The notes below the pieces were generated by a model. The model was not told the origin of the DNA. It was given only the letters and a program-made list of their open reading frames with translations, and searched no databases. Made by a program: the position numbers and the translations under genes. A DNA stretch of 20,946 nucleotides from Acetofilamentum sp. (lineage in GTDB: Bacteria > Bacteroidota > Bacteroidia > Bacteroidales > JAFGXI01): NCBI GenBank assembly GCA_020720565.1, contig DYOK01000016.1:1-20946 (forward strand), given 5' to 3'. How positions within the stretch are numbered: position 1 is the stretch's first letter; each line of letters starts with the position of its first letter. Positions 1 to 8,816 of the stretch are shown here, in pieces.

Positions 1-252
1 TTTTTTGCTCTAATTTAATCAAACCGAAAGTTGCATTTGTGGCTTGAATTCAGCAATCTTTAAATTTTTAATTCTAGAATTTTAATTTTTAAGCCCCCGA
101 AATCAACATTAACATCTGGCAATCTGATATTTAATCAGAATAAATCGATAATAATTGTAATTCTATTGGATGCATCAAACATAATTGTGACATTTCTCCG
201 TTTTATTGCGATTCTGATTTAAATTTGAACCGACTACTTTATAGTATAAAAA
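1..252. other. Non-coding leader region upstream of the large outer-membrane protein gene
   Basis: No credible coding frame is present. The region is strongly AT-rich. It starts with a run of six T, which could be the tail of a terminator of a gene to the left, but the hairpin would lie outside the window. A 12-base perfect palindrome, AATTCTAGAATT, lies at 70-81 inside a longer imperfect A/T dyad; its role is unknown. The only promoter-like element recognised is the TAAATTTG at 220-227. Confidence 0.6.
220..227 (+). promoter_or_regulatory. Putative Bacteroidota -7 element for the 253-3735 gene
   Basis: TAAATTTG matches the Bacteroidota primary sigma factor -7 consensus TAnnTTTG. It would place the transcript start near 233 and give a leader of about 20 bases before the ATG at 253. 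No TTG was found at the usual distance upstream for a -33 element, so the assignment rests on the -7 match and its position. Confidence 0.45.
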
Positions 253-3200
253 ATGGAAAATAACCTCATCTATCAACCTAACAAAAACCGCAATAAGTGG
301 TTACTTGCGTTGATAAGTGTGCTCCATTTTATTTCATTTTCTTGGGGACAAACAACCAGCAATTATAGGGTTCGCGAGCTCACTTCCCATAACATAGTTA
401 TCGAATTAGATAGTTTAAGTATTGTACCTGGCTCATTGATTCTCCAAAAAAGCAATGGACAAATTGTCTCTAACCAATTGTACCATGTTAACGAATCGAA
501 TGGCACAGTAGAACTAGATTCGTCTTTAGTGGGTGAACCGCTAAAAGTGTCCTATCGAACTTTACCTTTAAAGTTAAGCTCCGAAGTTAAAGGCCCTCTC
601 TACGGTTGGGTTAATAATTTGGATACCAATCGCACACCTATTTTCAAGCCTTTGCCTTTGTTCGGAAATCAGTCCAGTTCATGGACAGAGGAAACATTGA
701 ACAAATCGGGCTACATTGCCCGAGGTCTTAGCTTTGGCAATCAGCAAGATATGATTGTAAATTCGGCTTTAAATTTACAGCTCGATGGTCAATTGTCGGA
801 TAATATCAAGGTAAAAGCCGCCATTACCGACCAGAATGTGCCCATACAACCGGAAGGCAACACCCAACAAATTCAAGAATTTGATAAGGTTTTTATTACT
901 TTGTATAACGATAAAAGTAGCTTGACATTAGGTGATTTTGAGATACAACAAAACCAATCGTATTTTCTTCGTTCGCAGAAAAAAGTCATGGGCGGACAAA
1001 TAATGCACCAAATCGATTCGAAGAAAAAACCAGAACGTCAACTTAAACTCGAAGTTTCGGGGGCTGTGTCGAAAGGTAAATTTACGCGACAAAACCTAGC
1101 GGTCAAAGAGGGTATTCAAGGCCCTTACACCCTATTAGGGGCAAACGGCGAAACTTACATTATTGTTTTGGCAGGTACCGAAAAAGTATTTATCGATGGC
1201 ATACTTCAATCCAGAGGCGAAAATAACGACTATACCATCGACTACAACACCGCACAAATCAGTTTTACCACCCGTCGGATCATTACACAAGAAAGCCGAG
1301 TCGTGGTCGAATTTGAGTATTCAGACAAAAACTACGCACGGTTTACTTTGTCGAATCAAACCCAATATACGAGTAAAATGGCCGATTTTCGGCTCAATAT
1401 ATTATCGGATCACGAAAGTAAAAATCAGGCTATCAATGCCGATTATTCCGACCAAGAAAAGCAAATATTATCGCTTGCAGGGGATCGAGCACTTGATGCC
1501 ATTGTGTACAATATCGATAGCTTAGGTTTTAATGCAAGCGAAATACGTTACGAACTGTGCGACTCTTTGGGATTCGACTCGGTGTTGGTGTACTCGACTG
1601 ATCCCAACAAAGCTCTATATAGAGCGGGTTTTGCGTTTGTAGGCCAAGGCAAGGGCGATTATTCCTTAACCACAAGTGCAGCCAATGGTCGAGTGTACCG
1701 GTGGATAATGCCTCAAAATGGTCAACATCAAGGCGATTATCTACCTGTTAAGCTCCTGATTGCACCCAAAAGCCAACAAATGATTAGCTTTGGTGGACAG
1801 TTGAGGTTGCCAAGCTTTTCGAAAATTGACTACGAAATGGCTTTGAGTTCGTTCGACGCCAATACGTTTTCGAGTAAAGATTCGCATGACGACTTGTCGT
1901 CGGCATTCCGAATAAGCTTTGTGCAAGACCTATTAACCCGAGACACCAGCAAAACTAAAATTCAAATTGGTGTTTCGACCGAACAGGTTCAAGCCAATTT
2001 TACGGCCTTCGAACGATACCGAAATGTAGAGTTTGAACGCAACTGGAATTTGACACTGATACCCAACGAGAAGCTTTCGTGGTATGGTGCTCAGGTCAAT
2101 TTTATACATTTAAATCAATGGAATCTTATTTTAAAATCTCAAAAATTATTACAAGGTCAAAGTTTTGATGCATGGCAACACGGTTTCGAGGGCCATATGA
2201 ACTTAGAACGACTGAGCGCAACTTTTAATGTGTTCAATACGCAGTCGGAACAGAATCAAAAGCAAAGCAATTTCTTAAAATCGAATTCGATTTTAAACTA
2301 TAAAATTTTAAAAAACTGGCAGATTGGTTTGAAACTTTGGGGCGAACAACAACTGAATTATGACAGTATTCAAAAAGCGAATAACTATCAATACATCGAA
2401 TGGGAAGCCTATCAAGAATTAAAAAACGAAGCTCAAGACGGTTTGATATTAAGCTACAAACAACGACAAAATAAAGGGGCGCAAAACGATGGGCTATCGG
2501 TGTCCGATATGAGCCAGACGGTATCGGCAAGTGGACAATGGAATCGGTTTAAAAACCAACAATTATCGGCAAATGTTAGCTTTAGAAACGTTCGTATTCA
2601 AGACTCTACTTTGTCGGCATACAGCCAAAACGAACAAAGCTTGTTGGGTAGCATCGAGCACCAAATCAATTTTTGGAAATCGGCTATCAGTTTTCGAACC
2701 ACCTATCAACTAAGTTCTGGTCTCGAGCTTAAAAAGGAATTTGCCTACCTCGAAGTGGCCGCTGGGCAAGGTGTATACCAGTGGATGGACTACAACCAAA
2801 ATGGCATTCAGGAACTTAACGAATTCAAAGAAGCTATTTTCCCCGATCAAAAAAAATATATTCGAATCTATTTGCCCACACAAACCTATGTAAAAGCTTT
2901 ATCGAACGAGTTTTCCGAATCAATTAATTTGTACCCATACAAAATGTGGCGAAACAAATCTGGAATCAGAAAGTGGATTTCGAAATTGAGCAACACGACA
3001 CATTATAAAGTTTCGAGAAAAAACCAAGCGGCAGACGTTTGGAACATGATGAATCCTTTTTTAATAAACGAACCCGACAGTGGCTTAGTATATCTGAACC
3101 AATCGATAAGAAATACATTGTCTTTCAACAAAATAAGCACCATTTACGGCATTGACTATGTCTTTCTCGATTATCAACAAAAAAACCTTTTAATGAATGG

Positions 3201-3735
3201 TTACGATTACAGAGGAAATCGCACACAACAAGGTATTGCACATGTCAATTTAAACGAAAAAATCAGAATCGAAAACACTTTGGAAAACGCAATCAAAAAC
3301 TATCATTCCGAATATTTCTCGAATCAAGATTACAAAATTGAACAATGGGGAAACAAAATTGAATTCCAATGGCAAATCAGAAATAATTTAAGATGGCTTC
3401 TGTTTTATCAATACAAAACCAAAAATAATCTATTGGGAACAGAGCATGCCAAAGTGCATCAACCGGGTACGGAACTCACATACAATGTAGCCAATCGGTC
3501 CAATTTGCAAATTAAAATTGAGTACTTTAAATTCGACTACAATGCCATTTCGGGCAATTCGATAGCATTCGAAATGCTCGAGGGCATGTTACCTGGACAC
3601 AATGGGCAATGGTCGGCTCAATTCCAAACGCAGCTATCGAAATATTTGCAGCTCAATTTAAGCTATTTGGGACGTATTTCGCAAGACAATCCTGTTGTTC
3701 ACACGGCACAAGCTCAACTTCGGGCTTTTTTTTAA
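253..3735 (+). CDS. Large secreted/outer-membrane beta-barrel-like protein, SprA-like motif region
   Basis: The product is 1160 residues long. It has a basic N-terminus and a hydrophobic signal segment at about residues 16-32 ending in SWGQ, so it is exported. Around residues 155-220 lies a conserved Bacteroidota block with the pattern ARGLSFGNQQD ... LNLQLDGQL ... PIQPEGNTQQIQEFDKVF. I recall this pattern from the T9SS translocon protein SprA/Sov and from shorter uncharacterised outer-membrane proteins. At 1160 residues this is far shorter than SprA (about 2400), so it is not SprA itself. The rest is rich in alternating polar/aromatic segments typical of beta-barrel strands, and the chain ends in Phe, as outer-membrane barrels often do. 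A DYNQNGIQELNE loop near residues 846-857 resembles an EF-hand calcium loop. The gene is monocistronic and convergent with the restriction-modification pair. The exact function is unknown. Confidence 0.75.
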   Translation: MENNLIYQPNKNRNKWLLALISVLHFISFSWGQTTSNYRVRELTSHNIVIELDSLSIVPGSLILQKSNGQIVSNQLYHVNESNGTVELDSSLVGEPLKVSYRTLPLKLSSEVKGPLYGWVNNLDTNRTPIFKPLPLFGNQSSSWTEETLNKSGYIARGLSFGNQQDMIVNSALNLQLDGQLSDNIKVKAAITDQNVPIQPEGNTQQIQEFDKVFITLYNDKSSLTLGDFEIQQNQSYFLRSQKKVMGGQIMHQIDSKKKPERQLKLEVSGAVSKGKFTRQNLAVKEGIQGPYTLLGANGETYIIVLAGTEKVFIDGILQSRGENNDYTIDYNTAQISFTTRRIITQESRVVVEFEYSDKNYARFTLSNQTQYTSKMADFRLNILSDHESKNQAINADYSDQEKQILSLAGDRALDAIVYNIDSLGFNASEIRYELCDSLGFDSVLVYSTDPNKALYRAGFAFVGQGKGDYSLTTSAANGRVYRWIMPQNGQHQGDYLPVKLLIAPKSQQMISFGGQLRLPSFSKIDYEMALSSFDANTFSSKDSHDDLSSAFRISFVQDLLTRDTSKTKIQIGVSTEQVQANFTAFERYRNVEFERNWNLTLIPNEKLSWYGAQVNFIHLNQWNLILKSQKLLQGQSFDAWQHGFEGHMNLERLSATFNVFNTQSEQNQKQSNFLKSNSILNYKILKNWQIGLKLWGEQQLNYDSIQKANNYQYIEWEAYQELKNEAQDGLILSYKQRQNKGAQNDGLSVSDMSQTVSASGQWNRFKNQQLSANVSFRNVRIQDSTLSAYSQNEQSLLGSIEHQINFWKSAISFRTTYQLSSGLELKKEFAYLEVAAGQGVYQWMDYNQNGIQELNEFKEAIFPDQKKYIRIYLPTQTYVKALSNEFSESINLYPYKMWRNKSGIRKWISKLSNTTHYKVSRKNQAADVWNMMNPFLINEPDSGLVYLNQSIRNTLSFNKISTIYGIDYVFLDYQQKNLLMNGYDYRGNRTQQGIAHVNLNEKIRIENTLENAIKNYHSEYFSNQDYKIEQWGNKIEFQWQIRNNLRWLLFYQYKTKNNLLGTEHAKVHQPGTELTYNVANRSNLQIKIEYFKFDYNAISGNSIAFEMLEGMLPGHNGQWSAQFQTQLSKYLQLNLSYLGRISQDNPVVHTAQAQLRAFF

Positions 3736-3914
3736 TAGCACCCTTGAAAACTATAAAACTAATAATCTAAACAGCTTCAGCTATGTTCAGAAAGGGATTA
3801 CTCGCTACTTTTGTGGTAACCTGTACAAATTTTAAGTGGTACAGTATGCTTGAACAAACTACAACACACACCATCGAATAAATACGATATTGTGTTGCGT
3901 AATTTTTGCTAGAT
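3736..3914. other. Convergent intergenic gap
   Basis: This 179-base gap separates the stop codons of two convergent genes. It holds two hairpin candidates. One is a small stem CTGTAC/GTACAG (3821-3826 with 3839-3844) without a T-run. The other, at 3862-3897, is better and is listed as a terminator. No gene, direct repeat or attachment-like sequence was seen that would explain arrival of the restriction-modification genes. Confidence 0.6.
3862..3907 (+). terminator. Candidate terminator, possibly bidirectional, between convergent genes
   Basis: Outer arms CAACACA (3862-3868) and TGTGTTG (3891-3897) pair perfectly, and inner arms ATCG (3873-3876) and CGAT (3885-3888) can extend the structure. 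On the + strand the stem is followed after five bases by a run of five T (3903-3907). This suits termination of the 253-3735 gene. The same stem could also act on transcripts of the methylase gene from the other side, though without a good T-run there. Confidence 0.5.
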
Positions 3915-5471
3915 TCAAAAAAGAGTCAATTGCTTTACTGGATTAACATATTTTTGAAACCCTACAGGTAATTTAATCTCAACATTTTCAAGTTCTTTTG
4001 GCTCCAATTTATACATACCTCCACCATAAACACGACCTTTATTTATTAGCTCTAATGTTGGTGTTGCATTCAACATTTCCAGAATCTCATCTAGTAAGCT
4101 CGGTTCAGATTCCAGTAGTTTATAGAAGAATGGCTTGGGATACAAACCAAGGTATGAATTTGAAATTATTGCCTGAGACTTATTTAATAAAAAACGAAAT
4201 GCTTTTGTTGAATTTTCTCTCCCAATATAATTACAAACGAAAAGTGGTGCATTTCTTTTTTCCTGAGAATACCAAGGATTTCTATTTTTACAAATATAGC
4301 CTGTAGATACCCCAGCCTGTTCACCATTTTTAATATAATCAGCAAGAAGATGACATTTGTTTTCAATTTCACTAAAAGACATATCGCAATTTAATACAAA
4401 AAACCTTTCCGTCAAGCATGGATTCCCATCTTTGTCTGTTTCAATTATTGTATTGTCAATCAATTTGGGACTAGGTAAAATTGGCTTAAAAAATATTTTA
4501 GGTAATTGCATGTGGTCTATCTTATTCTCATTTAATATGAAAAAATTATTATTTCCTGTTGCAATACCTCGTCTTATTGTAAATAAATCCTTAATACATG
4601 GATTCTTTGAATTCCTCTGTTTTAAATCTCCACTTTGAAAGATGCTAGACCATTTTTCTTTAGGATTCAAACTACTCTGCATTATACTAGTTCTTTTTTG
4701 CGGATTAGTTATTGAATCTCCAAAAGTGAATTCGATTGAATTATTCAAGTTCGCTTTAGTATTTCTGAACCACAAAACAGTAGAAGAAACTAAAGCATCC
4801 GAAAACTTAATTATTTCTGGATTAAAGCGGTGTATTCTTATTACCTCCACTTTATTTAATAGATACTGTTTCACTGCAACACCATAATTCACATCTAAAA
4901 ATTCATTAGGTATTAACCAAACACTAATTCCATTCTCTTTAATAAATTTATGTGCATGAAATAAAAAATGACAATAAAGCCCTGATAGTGCAGAAACTTT
5001 GATATTCAAGGATGATTGAGCATTATCTACTAATGTTTTTTTATCAATTTCGTTAATGTGATGATGGCGAACATAAGGGGGATTAGCAATTAGTAAATCT
5101 GCTTTAGCATCAATGCCATTCAATTTTGTGAAGTCGGCATTAATTACCTTTAGTCCTTGATTTGACCACAAATTTTCAGCTAAGGTTGAAAAATCCCTAT
5201 CTATATCCACTCCAAATGATTCTCCGATTCTGTCTTTTTCAAAAACCTGTAAGAACGCTGAAAAAAACGAACCACTTCCAATTGCAGGGTCTAGGAAGTT
5301 AATCTTACTGACAGGATTTAATAAATATTTTGTTTCTTCAAGAATTTCAATTGCGAGTTCATTAGGTGTTGCAAACTGTCCCAATTGATTCCTATAAAGT
5401 TTAGTTCTTGACTTATCTATTAAAAACTGTCCTTCTTTTCTTTCGTTCTCAGTTTCAATGAATTTATTCAT
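3915..5471 (-). CDS. Type II DNA adenine methyltransferase (N6, Eco57I/TaqI type), partner of XamI-like endonuclease
   Basis: The 518-residue protein has the ordered motifs of gamma-type N6-adenine methyltransferases. These are GQFATP at residues 31-36 (the GQFFTP-like motif X), FLDPAIGSGSFF at 59-70 (motif I, S-adenosylmethionine binding), an acidic VDID at 88-91, and the catalytic NPPY at 130-133 (motif IV). The C-terminal half would hold the target recognition region. It should methylate an adenine in the site cut by the neighbouring endonuclease, protecting host DNA. The start overlaps the endonuclease stop by one base (TAATG), which supports both the start choice and translational coupling. 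The gene lies downstream of the nuclease in one transcript. Specificity cannot be read from the sequence; GTCGAC is expected by analogy with XamI. Confidence 0.9.
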   Translation of the reverse strand: MNKFIETENERKEGQFLIDKSRTKLYRNQLGQFATPNELAIEILEETKYLLNPVSKINFLDPAIGSGSFFSAFLQVFEKDRIGESFGVDIDRDFSTLAENLWSNQGLKVINADFTKLNGIDAKADLLIANPPYVRHHHINEIDKKTLVDNAQSSLNIKVSALSGLYCHFLFHAHKFIKENGISVWLIPNEFLDVNYGVAVKQYLLNKVEVIRIHRFNPEIIKFSDALVSSTVLWFRNTKANLNNSIEFTFGDSITNPQKRTSIMQSSLNPKEKWSSIFQSGDLKQRNSKNPCIKDLFTIRRGIATGNNNFFILNENKIDHMQLPKIFFKPILPSPKLIDNTIIETDKDGNPCLTERFFVLNCDMSFSEIENKCHLLADYIKNGEQAGVSTGYICKNRNPWYSQEKRNAPLFVCNYIGRENSTKAFRFLLNKSQAIISNSYLGLYPKPFFYKLLESEPSLLDEILEMLNATPTLELINKGRVYGGGMYKLEPKELENVEIKLPVGFQKYVNPVKQLTLF

Positions 5472-6427
5472 TACAAACCTATTTTTAAGAAATCATTTAT
5501 TCTGTGTTCCCATACCCAATCAATACCCTCAGCTGCTTCATAACCGAGATAACCACTATCAAAATAACCACACAAAAACAAAATGAATTGTATCCCATTG
5601 CCATAAGTATTCTTAAGTTGTGACATTTTTACAGCTTCTTCTTTACGCCGTTTATTCACATTAGTAAAATCACCAGCTGATTTTGCTTCTATCAAAATCG
5701 GAAAGTTTGTACTTTTTCTTTTGTGTGGTTTTATTACAATATCAATTGGTATATTTACAGTTGTGAGATTATTAAGATTTACAGGTACATTAAAATGGAA
5801 GTCAAAAGTTCCATCTGGGAAATCTTTAAAATCTTTAACTTCACGAGTATCCAGTTTTCTGTAATTTCGTTCTTCTAACCAAGTTTGAATTGATATTAGT
5901 TGCCTTTTTTCTTGTGCATTCCGGATAATAGGATCAGCCACTGAACCACATAATCTATCTGCAATTATTGTCGAAGCTCGTTCAACATCTTTTGAGTTTG
6001 GCTTACTCTTGTTTTCGAGCCATGTAAAAATATCTGGGTCTATTAATTTTTGAATTATGTCGCAAATTTTAACAAGTTCTTCATTTAGATTCTCTTCGTT
6101 CATTCTTGCAGGCAACTTCCCAGATTCCAGTGATTTAACTAGACTTGAAGATACATAAGCAAGTCCTATCAACCTATCTCTGGCAATTGGAGGACAAGTT
6201 GACATTCTAAGCATTGGTAATATGCTTGAATTTTCTAATAAAATCTTTGGAGTTAAGCTCAGTAGATTATTAGTCTTTGTTAATGCTGCTTCAACTTCTT
6301 TGGTTGTCTCTATTCTTGTTTCTCTAAAAGTCTTAGGAGCAAAGGCTAAAAACCATTCATTATAAAAATCAACTGATTTTGCAATATCCTGTTTCCAACT
6401 ATCTGTATTATTCTTGTTTATACTCAT
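5471..6427 (-). CDS. XamI-family type II restriction endonuclease
   Basis: The 318-residue product has the hallmark stretches of the XamI endonuclease family: DIAKSVDFYNEWF near residues 14-26, PMLRMSTCPPIARDRLIGLA at 71-90 and ADRLCGSVADPIIRNAQEKRQL at 156-177. A PD-(D/E)XK-type catalytic core is visible as PID (227-229) followed by EAK (247-249). XamI is known to recognise GTCGAC (a SalI isoschizomer), so the same site is the best guess here. The frame is open 12 codons further upstream to 6463. I chose the ATG at 6427 because the family N-terminus begins there and because the probable -7 promoter element (6444-6451) lies inside that extension. The gene overlaps the methylase start by one base. 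Its DNA is visibly more AT-rich than neighbouring surface-protein genes, suggesting horizontal acquisition. Confidence 0.9.
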   Translation of the reverse strand: MSINKNNTDSWKQDIAKSVDFYNEWFLAFAPKTFRETRIETTKEVEAALTKTNNLLSLTPKILLENSSILPMLRMSTCPPIARDRLIGLAYVSSSLVKSLESGKLPARMNEENLNEELVKICDIIQKLIDPDIFTWLENKSKPNSKDVERASTIIADRLCGSVADPIIRNAQEKRQLISIQTWLEERNYRKLDTREVKDFKDFPDGTFDFHFNVPVNLNNLTTVNIPIDIVIKPHKRKSTNFPILIEAKSAGDFTNVNKRRKEEAVKMSQLKNTYGNGIQFILFLCGYFDSGYLGYEAAEGIDWVWEHRINDFLKIGL

Positions 6428-6443
6428 GTTTTTCAGTTTCTTG

Positions 6444-6451
6444 CAAAGATA
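6444..6451 (-). promoter_or_regulatory. Putative -7 promoter element for the restriction-modification operon
   Basis: On the minus strand this reads TATCTTTG, a match to TAnnTTTG. Transcription would start near 6438, leaving a leader of only about 10 bases before the ATG at 6427. A TTG lies 24 bases upstream, slightly beyond the usual spacing. The element sits in the 72-base gap after the LruC gene, which is on the same strand. No terminator hairpin was seen in that gap, so read-through from upstream is also possible. Confidence 0.5.
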
Positions 6452-6499
6452 CTTATTTCCCAATTATGCTGTGTTCAATTTTTCTTATTATACCACTTA

Positions 6500-8653
6500 C
6501 TATGGCAAATAAATATGGTTTTGGTTTCTGTAACCTTGCAGATTTTTGTACCAATTGGTGTAATTAACACCCGAACTCACTGCCCAATCGTAAAAATGCA
6601 AGTGTGCTTGAGTAATTTCGATTTTTTCGATTGGATAATCAAACGCATCGGTAATATTGATTGCCCATGGCAAATTATCGTCGCTTCGATAATTCAAGCC
6701 CAATCCCGAAGCATCGGCGAAGGTATTGAAAAACGAGGGATCGGCTAAATCGGTAGGTTCGCTGCCAATTAAATGCAATTCTTTAGCTCTATTTCCATTG
6801 ATAAAAATAAACGGATTAAAAGGCAAGTCAGATAAAATATCCATTGGTGTGTTCAATACCAATATACCATTAAATACTTTGGGTTGAGAATATGGTTTTA
6901 GCGGTGTTGTATTAATCCCTGTGGTGCCATTCCCCGGGTGAACAAGCGATTTTAAAGCGTTATCAAAAAGTATTGCTACAGCGTTTTGTTGTCCTTCTTC
7001 CAACACATTTGAATTTAAATTCACGAAATTTTGTGTCAAATCTGGATTTAGGGTGTGAGAACTCACTTGGTTTAGTGGCACAGGAAATTCAATCCCAAAG
7101 CCATTTTTATAAGAGCCCCCAGCAGCCATTAATCTGACGGTGTATTGAATTTCTTTTACTAAACCTTGAGCATTTAAAATCAGCGTGTAATGGTAGCGAA
7201 CCACCAAATCGTTAAAGTCGAAATCGCCTTTCGATGGCCACAAATCTTCGAACGCCAATGTACCCTCGTTTTTTTGAGGAAAATAGCTTACAAATGCTCT
7301 TGAAGCATCTTCTGGGTACACATCCGTCGCATCGTTTACGCCATCGCTATCGGTATCGGTAGCTACCAAATCGGCTGTTCCGGGATTGCAGTCGGTGGTC
7401 GGAATCGCCGATTGACAATAGCTAATTTCGTTTGGCAATGTGCCTTGATTCTGTTCAATTCCATTTTCGTCGCAAATATCGACCTTGCCTTGAATGGTTG
7501 AACTGCTATACAAATTGCAAGTCGAGGCAATATCAAACCTTGCGTACTGTGTTCCTGTTTGCGAAATAATCCCATACAAGTTCAACTGATTGCATTCTGT
7601 AAAGGCATAACTGGAAACCGACATGCGAGCTCCAGAGTTAATTTGCAATAATGAACTTACAAACAGATAGGAATTATTGACCAAAGTCTGACTCATTTGG
7701 TTAAAGCTTCCGTTAATTCGGGCTGTACAGTTATTAGTAAAACTGCCCGATGAATTTTGTGTCCACGATTGAGTCGTTAATTCACCATTGTTTTCGATTA
7801 GTCCATTGTTCATCATACTTCCATTAATCGTAATTTGTCCATGATTGTACAACTTACCAGAACCATTTATAGTCACATTGCCCGATTTGGATAAAATGGC
7901 GTAGTTAATCAACGTACCATCGATAGTAGATGGAATTCCATATGAAGCACTATAATTGACAACTGTTAAATTAGAATTAAAATTGAATGAGCTAATAGAG
8001 CCATTGTCGCCAATAATAATGGTTGGATTTCCATTCAGATTTAAAGTCGATAAACTGGCTGTTCCACATACCGACAATGTCCCTCCATTTATATTAATGC
8101 CACCTGTTACAGTAACACCTTCCGGGATACAAACAGTTTCCCCAGTGTTAATATTCAAATTGTAATTACCTGATGTCGAAATGGTTTGTGTACAGCCCGA
8201 ATTGCAGCTGTAATTAATTGCCTCAATAGTTCTTGCTTGAACAGATGGTGTATATTGATATTCGCTTTTACCTCCCGAAATGGGAGCCTGAAAGAATTGC
8301 GACAAACCATTATTCGTTTTAAGTCGATAATATAAAACCGTACTGGTTTTAGGGCAAATAATTGTTTTTTCGAACTTACCGTTAGACAATAAGCCAGATG
8401 CCAAAACTGCCCCACCATTGTTGGGGTCGGTGTCGTAAACTTCGACAACAGCATAGGGTTCTGAAAACGAACTGGTAAATTTTACATCAACAGCCGATGT
8501 AGTTTCGAACTTGAAGTCTGCTGGAACAGTCAAATGATCGATATCTTTAATGACTTCGGGCGTTTCTTCGGTATCTTTAATACAAGAAAGCATTAAAAGA
8601 TTAATTGCTATACCCAACAGTATACTGACCTTAAATGTATAATTCGTTTTCAT
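6500..8653 (-). CDS. LruC-domain surface lipoprotein
   Basis: The 717-residue protein begins with a lipoprotein signal peptide whose lipobox LMLSC places the lipidated Cys at residue 24. The residues after it (I-K-D-T-E-E) resemble the Bacteroidota lipoprotein export signal (Lys followed by acidic residues), so the protein is probably displayed on the cell surface. Residues of about 150-400 are rich in NGS/NNG repeats with a beta-helix look (repeated NGxL and NNGxI units). An Asp-rich segment, DTDSDGVNDATDVYPED (about 431-447), resembles a calcium-binding thrombospondin type 3-like linker. The C-terminal third carries the LruC domain, with FEDLWPSKGDFDFNDLVVRY near residues 466-485, and the usual NWYKN...GYRN ending. 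LruC-domain proteins are common in Bacteroidota surface proteins but their function is not settled. The gene appears complete. No confident promoter was found. Confidence 0.85.
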   Translation of the reverse strand: MKTNYTFKVSILLGIAINLLMLSCIKDTEETPEVIKDIDHLTVPADFKFETTSAVDVKFTSSFSEPYAVVEVYDTDPNNGGAVLASGLLSNGKFEKTIICPKTSTVLYYRLKTNNGLSQFFQAPISGGKSEYQYTPSVQARTIEAINYSCNSGCTQTISTSGNYNLNINTGETVCIPEGVTVTGGININGGTLSVCGTASLSTLNLNGNPTIIIGDNGSISSFNFNSNLTVVNYSASYGIPSTIDGTLINYAILSKSGNVTINGSGKLYNHGQITINGSMMNNGLIENNGELTTQSWTQNSSGSFTNNCTARINGSFNQMSQTLVNNSYLFVSSLLQINSGARMSVSSYAFTECNQLNLYGIISQTGTQYARFDIASTCNLYSSSTIQGKVDICDENGIEQNQGTLPNEISYCQSAIPTTDCNPGTADLVATDTDSDGVNDATDVYPEDASRAFVSYFPQKNEGTLAFEDLWPSKGDFDFNDLVVRYHYTLILNAQGLVKEIQYTVRLMAAGGSYKNGFGIEFPVPLNQVSSHTLNPDLTQNFVNLNSNVLEEGQQNAVAILFDNALKSLVHPGNGTTGINTTPLKPYSQPKVFNGILVLNTPMDILSDLPFNPFIFINGNRAKELHLIGSEPTDLADPSFFNTFADASGLGLNYRSDDNLPWAINITDAFDYPIEKIEITQAHLHFYDWAVSSGVNYTNWYKNLQGYRNQNHIYLP

Positions 8654-8816
8654 AACTTTGTGTTTTGAATGCTTCCAAAATCACAATTACGTCATAATAC
8701 AATATGTGTTCGATTTACACTTTTAAATACAAGATAATACCGATATATTTAAGGGCAATATTTGTTTAGAATTTCATTTTTATATCGTACGAAAAATGAT
8801 TTCGTTTACGCCAAAT
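8654..8816. other. Intergenic region between the T9SS-A cargo gene and the LruC gene
   Basis: The region is AT-rich with no open frame of note. Near the upstream gene's end is a hairpin with arms ACGAAA/TTTCGT (minus-strand reading) around 8790-8805; it lacks a T-run, so it is only a weak terminator candidate. A one-mismatch -7 candidate (TGATTTTG, 8676-8683, minus strand) precedes the LruC gene. Neither is convincing. Confidence 0.4.

Noticed and set aside
70..81. Palindrome AATTCTAGAATT as an operator
   Set aside because: It is far from the -7 element, lies in A/T-rich low-complexity DNA, and has no second copy.
185..192. TGTGACA-like sequence before the 253-3735 gene as a member of the TGTCATA box set
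   Set aside because: Opposite orientation relative to the gene, one mismatch, no 11-base partner.
6428..6463. Twelve-codon longer N-terminus for the XamI-like endonuclease
   Set aside because: It contains the likely -7 promoter element and does not fit the family N-terminus.
3736..6499. Attachment-site or target-site direct repeats flanking the restriction-modification pair
   Set aside because: Comparing the flanks at 3736-3914 and 6428-6499 by eye showed no convincing direct or inverted repeat, and no integrase or transposase is present.
8690..8696. CGTCATA upstream of the LruC gene as a further copy of the TGTCATA box
   Set aside because: It is in the opposite orientation, single, one mismatch off, and not at the shared distance from a -7 element.
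8676..8702. TGATTTTG with a TTG 16 bases upstream as promoter of the LruC gene
   Set aside because: One mismatch in the invariant TA of the -7 element and spacing just outside the usual range.
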